Assembly (NCBI GenBank): GCA_002340405.1
Contig: DDLZ01000152.1
Span: 1-5,116 of the forward strand
Source of the DNA: Bacteroidales bacterium UBA2559
Lineage (GTDB): Bacteria > Bacteroidota > Bacteroidia > Bacteroidales > Bacteroidaceae
Reading direction: 5' to 3'
Length of the DNA: 5,116 bases
Shown piece after piece: positions 1 through 5,116 of the stretch. The first letter of the stretch is position 1. Every line of letters starts with the position of its first letter. The position numbers and the translations under genes are program-made. A model generated the notes under the pieces. That model was not told the origin of the DNA and searched no databases. It saw nothing but the letters and a program-made list of their open reading frames with translations.

Positions 1-351
1 CAGCCGGGAGCAGAGTCAATGGAACCGGCAGGGGTGGAACCGACGGAAGAAGTGGTGCAACCGGAGCAGATACGGTCAAGTTCGACGCCATCGGCCGTAT
101 TCAGGCTGAATGTTGCAGACCAAAACAAGGATCTAGCCGACTTTACTGCCGCCGATACGGTTAATTACCGCATGACAGGTACAATGAGTACACATTATGT
201 GAAATCCGGCGAGACATTGACAAGGATTGCTCTCAACTATTATGGAACTAAAAAATTGTGGCCTTATATTGCGGCTTATAATAAAATGAGCAACTATAAT
301 GCCTTAAGAATAGGCAGGAAACTACTTATTCCCGTTCTTGAAGCGAAATAA
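1..351 (+). CDS. C-terminal part of a LysM-domain protein (5' end outside window)
   Basis: The reading frame is open from the first base and stops with TAA at 349-351, so 116 C-terminal residues are visible. The ATG at 19 lies inside this open frame and is probably internal. Fragment residues 1-30 are rich in Pro and Glu, which suggests a flexible linker. Residues 65-113 form a LysM domain: HYVKSGETLTRIA opens it, followed by an aromatic NYYGT, then WPYIAAYN, and it ends in IGRKLLIPVL. LysM domains bind N-acetylglucosamine-containing polymers such as peptidoglycan. In Bacteroidales, a C-terminal LysM after a linker is often joined to an N-terminal HU/IHF-like DNA-binding domain, so that fusion is a plausible identity, but the part that would show it is off the left edge. 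It is separated from moxR by 178 bases and is probably not in the same operon. The LysM call is firm; the whole-protein identity is open. Confidence 0.85.
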   Translation, partial: QPGAESMEPAGVEPTEEVVQPEQIRSSSTPSAVFRLNVADQNKDLADFTAADTVNYRMTGTMSTHYVKSGETLTRIALNYYGTKKLWPYIAAYNKMSNYNALRIGRKLLIPVLEAK

Positions 352-380
352 GAGACATTTGGGAAGGCATTTGAAATAAA

Positions 381-435
381 TGTTGTTTAAGAATCTTTAA
401 AATTCGGATAATAACAACACTATTTAAACTTTTTT
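381..435 (+). terminator. Weak candidate terminator after the LysM gene
   Basis: TGTTGTT at 381-387 pairs exactly with AACAACA at 413-419. A smaller imperfect stem, GAAT 391-394 with ATTC 402-405, can form inside the 25-base loop. Six T residues follow at 430-435, but ten bases after the stem instead of directly. The stem is short and A/T-rich, so this is a poor match to a classical intrinsic terminator. Its place, 30 bases after the LysM stop and before the candidate moxR promoter, is what makes it worth recording. Confidence 0.3.
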
Positions 436-460
436 AGTTCCGAAGGATTCCTATTAGAGC

Positions 461-468
461 TATATTTG
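461..468 (+). promoter_or_regulatory. Candidate Bacteroidetes-type -7 promoter element for the moxR-bat operon
   Basis: TATATTTG fits the Bacteroides primary sigma factor -7 consensus TAnnTTTG at every fixed position. It lies 61 bases before the moxR ATG, which would give an untranslated leader of roughly 55 bases. The -33 partner (TTTG-like, about 19-21 bases upstream) is poor: only T-rich sequence at 430-436 and GTTC at 437-440 are there. It is the best promoter candidate in the only sizeable gap upstream of the five-gene run. Confidence 0.5.
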
Positions 469-529
469 AGGCATACAACGGTCGGAATCGATCGGAGAGA
501 GAAATATTGACAGAATTTCAATTATACTT

Positions 530-1525
530 ATGAGTGAAAAAGTTGACATTCGAGAACTGAATGAGCGCATTGAGAAAGAGAGCGCTTTCGTTACTAATCT
601 GATGGCCGGCATGGACCAGGTGATCGTAGGTCAGAAACATCTGATTGAATCGTTACTGATAGGACTGCTTTCGGACGGACACATTCTGCTTGAAGGTGTT
701 CCGGGTCTGGCCAAGACTCTTGCCATCAAGACTCTGGCATCCCTTATTGATGCCGATTTCAACAGGATACAGTTTACGCCTGACCTTTTGCCTGCCGACG
801 TAATAGGTACTATGATCTACAGCCAGAAGGAGGAGGTATTCATACCTAAGAAAGGCCCTGTATTTGCCAATTTTATTCTGGCCGATGAGATAAACCGTGC
901 TCCGGCCAAGGTTCAGAGCGCATTGCTTGAAGCTATGCAGGAACGCCAGGTGACGTTAGGGGGTGAGACATTCAGCCTGCCCAGGCCTTTTTTGGTGATG
1001 GCTACTCAGAATCCCATTGAGCAGGAGGGGACCTATCCTTTGCCCGAGGCTCAGGTGGACCGTTTTATGTTGAAAGCTGTGGTTGACTATCCCAGGATTG
1101 ATGAGGAGAAGAAAATTGTCAATCAGCAGATACATAATAAAGTAGGCACTGTAAAAGCTGTAATGAGCACATCCGAGATCATTGAGGTTCGCAAAGTGGT
1201 CGATATGGTCTATCTTGATGAAAAGATTGAGCAATACATAGTAGATATAGTATTTGCCACACGCTATCCTGAAAAGTACGGTCTTAAGGAGATAAAGGAA
1301 CTCATTTCATTCGGCGGTTCACCGCGTGCATCAATTAATCTGGCTCTTGCAGCCCGTTCATACGCCTTTATAAAACGTCGCGGATATGTTATCCCCGAGG
1401 ACGTACGTGCTATTGCCCACGACGTTTTGCGTCACCGCATCGGACTTACTTATGAGGCCGAGGCTACTAACGTCACGCAGGATGAACTTGTAAGCCGCAT
1501 ACTCAACAAGGTTGAAGTTCCTTGA
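530..1525 (+). CDS. moxR: MoxR-family AAA+ ATPase, first gene of the Bat operon
   Basis: A 331-residue soluble AAA+ ATPase, a normal full length for MoxR. Visible motifs in order: Walker A GVPGLAKT at 56-63, Walker B ILADE ending at D119-E120 and followed by INRAP, sensor 1 MATQNP at 157-162, the conserved LPEAQVDRF with a likely arginine finger at R178, and sensor 2 GGSPRAS at 262-268 with R266. All catalytic positions are intact. There is no signal peptide or membrane segment, so it should act in the cytoplasm. MoxR proteins are thought to hydrolyse ATP to remodel or mature VWA-domain partners; here the partners would be the DUF58 protein and possibly BatA/BatB downstream. The ATG at 530 is chosen because the family's N-terminal helix (DIRELNERI) begins just after it and no in-frame ATG precedes it after the candidate promoter. 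There is no Shine-Dalgarno sequence; the A/T-rich leader is usual for Bacteroidetes. The gap to the next gene is 26 bases. Confidence 0.95.
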   Translation: MSEKVDIRELNERIEKESAFVTNLMAGMDQVIVGQKHLIESLLIGLLSDGHILLEGVPGLAKTLAIKTLASLIDADFNRIQFTPDLLPADVIGTMIYSQKEEVFIPKKGPVFANFILADEINRAPAKVQSALLEAMQERQVTLGGETFSLPRPFLVMATQNPIEQEGTYPLPEAQVDRFMLKAVVDYPRIDEEKKIVNQQIHNKVGTVKAVMSTSEIIEVRKVVDMVYLDEKIEQYIVDIVFATRYPEKYGLKEIKELISFGGSPRASINLALAARSYAFIKRRGYVIPEDVRAIAHDVLRHRIGLTYEAEATNVTQDELVSRILNKVEVP

Positions 1526-1551
1526 TTTAAAACCTTTATAATCAGTTTTTT

Positions 1552-2421
1552 ATGGAAACAAGTGAACTGATAAAAAAGGTCCGGAAGATTGAAATAAAAA
1601 CCCGGGGATTGTCAAACAACATCTTTGCCGGCCAGTATCAAACCGCCTTCAAAGGGCGTGGTATGGCTTTTAGCGAAGTACGTGAGTATCAGTATGGCGA
1701 CGAGCCGCGTGACATTGACTGGAATGTTACGGCACGTATGAACAAGCTATATACAAAGGTGTTTGAGGAGGAGCGTGAGTTGACCGTGATGCTTCTGGTG
1801 GATATTTCAAACAGCCTTAATTTCGGCACATCGGTATGCATGAAACGTGATATGGTGACTGAAATTGCTGCCACCATAGCTTTTGCGGCTATTGAAAACA
1901 ATGATAAAGTGGGGTTGATGTTTTTCAGCGACCGAATTGAAAAATTCATTCCGCCTAAGAAAGGCCGTAAGCACATACTCTACCTGATCCGTGAGCTTAT
2001 AGACTTCGAACCTGAGAGTAACGCTACTAACATTTCGGTGCCGCTCGAATTTCTTATGGGAGCGGTCAAGAAACGTTGTACTGCGTTCCTTATGAGTGAC
2101 TTTATTGACGAGAACGATTACAAGAATGCGTTGACCATAGCCAACCGCAAGCATGATCTTGTAGCCATACAGGTCTATGACAAACGTATGGAGGAGTTGC
2201 CCGATACCGGACTGATGAAAGTGCTCGATGCCGAGACCGGCCAATCTATCTATTTGGACACATCGTCAAAGGCTGTACGCACAGCCCACAGGAGATGGTT
2301 TGAAGAGAACCGGGCACGCATTAAGGATACTCTTACCAGGAGCCGTGTTGACAGTATTTCGATACGCACCGACCAGGATTATGTAAAGGCTCTTATGGAC
2401 CTGTTTGCTAAAAGAAATTGA
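1552..2421 (+). CDS. DUF58 family protein with VWA-like fold
   Basis: A 289-residue protein without signal peptide or membrane segment, so probably cytoplasmic. Residues 35-75 carry the DUF58 signature: GRGMAFSEVREYQYGDEPRDIDWNVTAR in two overlapping stretches, then the acidic FEEERE at 71-76. The strand TVMLLVDISNS follows, giving a MIDAS-like D-x-S-x-S at D84, S86 and S88; candidate further metal ligands are T159 in ATNIS and D183 in MSDF. DUF58 genes are very commonly found directly after moxR, and the protein is regarded as a likely MoxR substrate or partner. No enzymatic role is known. The ATG at 1552 opens the expected N-terminal helix and follows a T-rich leader. The stop at 2419-2421 lies two bases before the next gene's ATG, which implies translational coupling. 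The family call is firm; function is inferred from neighbourhood. Confidence 0.93.
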   Translation: METSELIKKVRKIEIKTRGLSNNIFAGQYQTAFKGRGMAFSEVREYQYGDEPRDIDWNVTARMNKLYTKVFEEERELTVMLLVDISNSLNFGTSVCMKRDMVTEIAATIAFAAIENNDKVGLMFFSDRIEKFIPPKKGRKHILYLIRELIDFEPESNATNISVPLEFLMGAVKKRCTAFLMSDFIDENDYKNALTIANRKHDLVAIQVYDKRMEELPDTGLMKVLDAETGQSIYLDTSSKAVRTAHRRWFEENRARIKDTLTRSRVDSISIRTDQDYVKALMDLFAKRN

Positions 2422-2423
2422 AA

Positions 2424-3506
2424 ATGAGACGATTATCAGTATATATCTGCTTTGTGTCGATGTTTGCGGTATCGGTTCCTCTGTTCGGATCGGATGTTTT
2501 TGTGAAGGCCGAACTGGATTCCATGATGATGTGGGTAGGTCAGCAGACCGGTCTGCATCTTGAGGTTACATGCGACCCGGGACAACAGATAAATTTTCCG
2601 GCTTACCGGGACACCATAGTGAACGGTCTGGAGATAATTCCGCCGGTGATTACCGATACGGCATTTATCAATGACGGAAAACGCATGACAGTATCCCGTC
2701 ACTATACGGTGACCTGTTTTGATTCGGCATTGATCTATATTGCACCCATACCGGTTATGGTTGACGGTCAGGAATACCGTTCCAATCGTCTGGCATTGGC
2801 TTTCATAACCTATGATATTCCCGAAGGTCAGGAGACTCAACTGTTCGGGCCTAAGGAGAACATGCGTACTCCTATACAGTTTCGTGAATTATGGTTCCCG
2901 GTTCTGCTCTATATGCTGTCCATGTTGGCCATTGTGGCAGCAATCTTTCTTTATAGAAGGTATAAAGATGATAAACCTATCATCAGGCATATCAAAGTGG
3001 AGCCAAAAATACCTATCCACGAACGTACACTGGACGGTATGGAAAAGCTTCGCCAATCGGACATCGGCCGCCGCGGCGATAACCATAAGGAGTATTATAC
3101 CAGACTTACCGACCTGCTCCGTGAATACATCAATGAGCGGTTTGGATTCAATGCTACCGAAATGACATCGAACGAGATATTGGAGCATCTCTATGAGAGC
3201 CAAGACCGCGGATCACTCCGTGAGCTTGCCGAACTGTTGTCAACATCGGATTTGGTAAAGTTTGCCAAATTCAAGCCGCAGATAAATGAGAATGACCGGA
3301 ATCTGCTGAGTGCTGTAGAGTTTGTTAAAGATACAATGGCCGAAGTTCCCGAGGAGGAGCTTTTACCTAAGGAGGAGACTGTAGTGATAGAAAAGAGAAG
3401 CAAAGGGGCAAGAATGACCCTGATCAGTATAACGCTGGCTGTGTCTGCCGTAGCACTAGTAATGTTGGTTGTTTCTCTGTATAGGCTTTATTATGTATTA
3501 TTTTAA
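2424..3506 (+). CDS. Membrane protein with DUF4381-like domain, Bat operon
   Basis: With the ATG at 2424 the protein has 360 residues. A TTG at 2418 would add two residues and overlap the DUF58 stop, but the ATG is preferred because it starts a good signal peptide: MRR, then a hydrophobic core to about residue 22. Residues 23-157 form a predicted beta-rich periplasmic domain resembling the N-terminal part of BatD-like proteins. A membrane segment lies at about 158-177, followed by the positive RRYK. Residues 195-303 show the DUF4381-like pattern: HKEYYTRLTDLLREYINERFG, then EMTSNEILEHL, then FAKF. An acidic stretch (307-318) precedes a last membrane segment at about 332-353, with seven residues after it. 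The DUF4381-like region is therefore predicted cytoplasmic. Proteins of this kind sit between DUF58 and batA in Bacteroidetes; their function is unknown. The next gene starts 12 bases on. Confidence 0.85.
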   Translation: MRRLSVYICFVSMFAVSVPLFGSDVFVKAELDSMMMWVGQQTGLHLEVTCDPGQQINFPAYRDTIVNGLEIIPPVITDTAFINDGKRMTVSRHYTVTCFDSALIYIAPIPVMVDGQEYRSNRLALAFITYDIPEGQETQLFGPKENMRTPIQFRELWFPVLLYMLSMLAIVAAIFLYRRYKDDKPIIRHIKVEPKIPIHERTLDGMEKLRQSDIGRRGDNHKEYYTRLTDLLREYINERFGFNATEMTSNEILEHLYESQDRGSLRELAELLSTSDLVKFAKFKPQINENDRNLLSAVEFVKDTMAEVPEEELLPKEETVVIEKRSKGARMTLISITLAVSAVALVMLVVSLYRLYYVLF

Positions 3507-3518
3507 ATAAACCGGATT

Positions 3519-4517
3519 ATGACATTTGCAAACGATGCATACCTGTTTCTTCTACTGTTGGTTATTCCGATAGTGGTATGGTACATAATGAAAGGCCGTA
3601 AGAGAAAGGCTTCGCTGATGATTCCCTCTACCGGAATGTTCAGTGGAATAGGCAAGAGTTGGAAATCTTATCTGATCCACCTGCCTTTTATTCTTGAGAT
3701 GATAGCTTTTGTTCTGCTGGTAATAATATTGGCACGGCCTCAGACCACCGACCGGTGGCATGATACCGAAATAGAGGGCATAGAGATAATGATGTGTGTG
3801 GATGTCTCCACCAGTATGCTGGCCGAGGATCTCAAACCTAACCGCATAGAGGCAGCCAAGTCGGTGGTATCGGAATTCATAAGCGGACGTCCTAATGACA
3901 ATATTGGATTGTCCATTTTCGCAGGCGAGGCATTTACACAATGTCCGATGACCGTTGACCATGCAGTTCTGCTCAATGTTTTACACAACGTCAGCAGCGA
4001 TATTGCCGCCAACGGTATTATTGAGGACGGAACGGCAATAGGTATGGGATTGGCCAATGCTATAAGCAGACTCAAGGACAGTCAGGCCAAATCTAAGGTG
4101 ATCATTCTTCTGACAGACGGTTCAAACAACCGGGGCGAGATTTCACCGCTAACTGCCGCCGAAATGGCAAAGAGTTTCGGTATAAGGGTATATACCATCG
4201 GTGTAGGCACGAACGGAACTGCACCTTATCCTGTATATTCGTCATTCGGTGTACAGTATATAAATGTTCCGGTCGAAATAGATGAGGAGGTGCTCCGCAA
4301 GATTGCCCAGACTGCTAACGGCCAGTATTACAGGGCTACGAGCAACACCAAATTGAAGGACGTTTATGAAGAGATTGATAAACTTGAACGGACCAAACTG
4401 CAAGTAAAGGAATTCAGCAAGAATCAGGAGGTTTATCAACCGTTTGCGATGGCTCTTTTGCTGGTAATACTGCTTATCATTCTGCTCAAACAGACTGTTC
4501 TTAAGACGATTCCTTAA
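3519..4517 (+). CDS. batA: BatA, membrane-anchored VWA-domain protein
   Basis: A 332-residue protein, normal for BatA. Membrane segments lie at about 8-23, 54-72 and 309-326. The loop between the first two holds KGRKRK (25-30) and the C-terminal tail has two Lys, so by the positive-inside rule both face the cytoplasm and the VWA domain (about 88-290) faces the periplasm. The MIDAS is complete: DVSTS with D95, S97 and S99; T172 in EDGTAIG; D200 in LLTDG. The family hallmarks ARPQ (72-75), FAGEAFTQCPMT (134-145) and the C-terminal KTIP are present. VWA domains with an intact MIDAS usually bind a protein ligand through a divalent metal. BatA takes its name from Bacteroides aerotolerance; its binding partner is not established. 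The ATG at 3519 lies 12 bases after the preceding stop and starts the expected N-terminus. Tandem TAA codons (4515-4520) end it. Confidence 0.94.
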   Translation: MTFANDAYLFLLLLVIPIVVWYIMKGRKRKASLMIPSTGMFSGIGKSWKSYLIHLPFILEMIAFVLLVIILARPQTTDRWHDTEIEGIEIMMCVDVSTSMLAEDLKPNRIEAAKSVVSEFISGRPNDNIGLSIFAGEAFTQCPMTVDHAVLLNVLHNVSSDIAANGIIEDGTAIGMGLANAISRLKDSQAKSKVIILLTDGSNNRGEISPLTAAEMAKSFGIRVYTIGVGTNGTAPYPVYSSFGVQYINVPVEIDEEVLRKIAQTANGQYYRATSNTKLKDVYEEIDKLERTKLQVKEFSKNQEVYQPFAMALLLVILLIILLKQTVLKTIP

Positions 4518-4529
4518 TAAATATAGACT

Positions 4530-5116
4530 ATGTTTAAATTTGCGAATCCTGAATATCTCTATCTGCTGGCGGTTATTCCGCTGGTAATAGTTCTACATAT
4601 TTTTACCAATATAAGACGGCGTCGGCGTCTTGAGAATTGGGGTGATCCGGTACTTCTAACGCGGCTTATGCCCGGGGCATCGGACAGACGTCCCAGACTG
4701 AAGTTCTGGTTGCTCACGGTTGCCTTCGCTATGGGATGTTTCCTGCTGGCACGTCCTCAGTTCGGTTCCAGGCAGGAGACGATAACCCGTAAAGGCATTG
4801 AAACCATTATTGCTCTGGATGTCTCGAACTCCATGCTTGCCGATGATGTTATGCCCAGCCGTCTGGAAAAATCGAAACGTATCATTTCCGGTCTGACTGA
4901 CCAACTCAAGGATGACAAGATAGGTCTTATAGTATTTGCCGGGGACGCATTTGTACAGCTGCCCATCACCAGTGACTTTATTTCGGCGAAGGTTTTTCTC
5001 AACTCCATATCACCGGGAATGGTTGCGCGGCAGGGTACAAATATAAAAGATGCCATAGATTTAGCTGTCAAAAGCTTTACACCCAATGAGGGAGTGGGTA
5101 AGGCTATTATAGTTAT
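4530..5116 (+). CDS. batB: BatB, membrane-anchored VWA-domain protein (3' end outside window)
   Basis: The frame from the ATG at 4530 stays open to the right edge, giving 195 complete codons of a protein expected to be about 330-345 residues long. Membrane segments lie at about 9-25 and 59-75, with a strongly basic run of five Arg (29-33) between them, so that loop should be cytoplasmic and the VWA domain periplasmic. The MIDAS begins with DVSNS (D97, S99, S101) and has its Thr at T170 in ARQGTNIKDA; the final Asp motif lies just past the edge, right after AIIV. The family features ARPQ (74-77) and GLIVFAGDAFVQLPIT (132-147) are clear. It is a paralogue of the preceding BatA: both share ARPQ, DVSxSMLAxD, the FAGxAF loop and the same membrane layout. 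The family normally continues with a third membrane segment. The 12-base gap to batA supports cotranscription; batC would be expected next. Confidence 0.92.
   Translation, partial: MFKFANPEYLYLLAVIPLVIVLHIFTNIRRRRRLENWGDPVLLTRLMPGASDRRPRLKFWLLTVAFAMGCFLLARPQFGSRQETITRKGIETIIALDVSNSMLADDVMPSRLEKSKRIISGLTDQLKDDKIGLIVFAGDAFVQLPITSDFISAKVFLNSISPGMVARQGTNIKDAIDLAVKSFTPNEGVGKAIIV

Noticed and set aside
1807..2244. Antisense open frame of 145 codons within the DUF58 gene
   Set aside because: It lies wholly opposite a well-supported gene, has no recognisable motif, and its composition is what the complement of the coding strand gives.
2436..2840. Antisense open frame of 134 codons opposite the DUF4381-like gene
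   Set aside because: No domain, no leader, and full overlap with a gene whose signal peptide and fold are clear.
2812..3165. Same-strand open frame of 117 codons in another frame of the DUF4381-like gene
   Set aside because: The main frame is continuous across it with conserved motifs, so it is neither a frameshift product nor a separate gene.
3552..4075. Antisense open frames opposite batA
   Set aside because: They overlap the membrane and MIDAS-encoding part of batA and show no family motif.
4535..4542. TAAATTTG, a match to the Bacteroidetes -7 promoter pattern
   Set aside because: It lies within the first codons of batB, so a transcript from it would lack the batB start; an eight-base pattern with two free positions is expected by chance in A/T-rich sequence.
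4757..5086. Antisense open frames at the right edge
   Set aside because: The + strand here encodes BatB, with clear MIDAS and FAGDAF motifs running to the edge.

Overview
The window is a stretch of Bacteroidales-type chromosome (Bacteroides, Prevotella or a close relative). Three things suggest this: the order moxR / DUF58 / DUF4381-like / batA / batB; leaders that are A/T-rich and lack a Shine-Dalgarno sequence in front of every start; and a TAnnTTTG-type -7 promoter element upstream of the first operon gene. The genus cannot be fixed from the sequence alone.

Layout: positions 1-351 hold the 3' end of a gene whose product ends in a LysM domain. Positions 352-529 are intergenic, with a weak candidate terminator followed by a candidate promoter. 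From 530 to the right edge, five genes run on the + strand with gaps of 26, 2, 12 and 12 bases, so they are very probably one transcript: a MoxR AAA+ ATPase (530-1525), a soluble DUF58 protein with a von Willebrand A (VWA) type fold (1552-2421), a membrane protein with a DUF4381-like cytoplasmic part (2424-3506), the membrane-anchored VWA protein BatA (3519-4517), and the start of its paralogue BatB (4530 to beyond 5116). In related genomes batC (TPR), batD and batE usually follow; they would lie beyond the right edge.

How the genes may work together: MoxR ATPases are thought to act as chaperones for VWA-domain partners. Here the ATPase motifs and the metal-binding (MIDAS) residues are all intact where they can be seen. 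My topology reading places MoxR, DUF58 and the DUF4381-like domain on the cytoplasmic side and the BatA/BatB VWA domains on the periplasmic side. The DUF4381-like protein could therefore link the two sides. The operon was named for Bacteroides aerotolerance and is associated with envelope or oxidative stress, but its molecular task is unsettled.

I find no RNA gene, CRISPR array, insertion sequence or broken gene. The content is a conserved, known locus rather than a new system; what is open is its mechanism.
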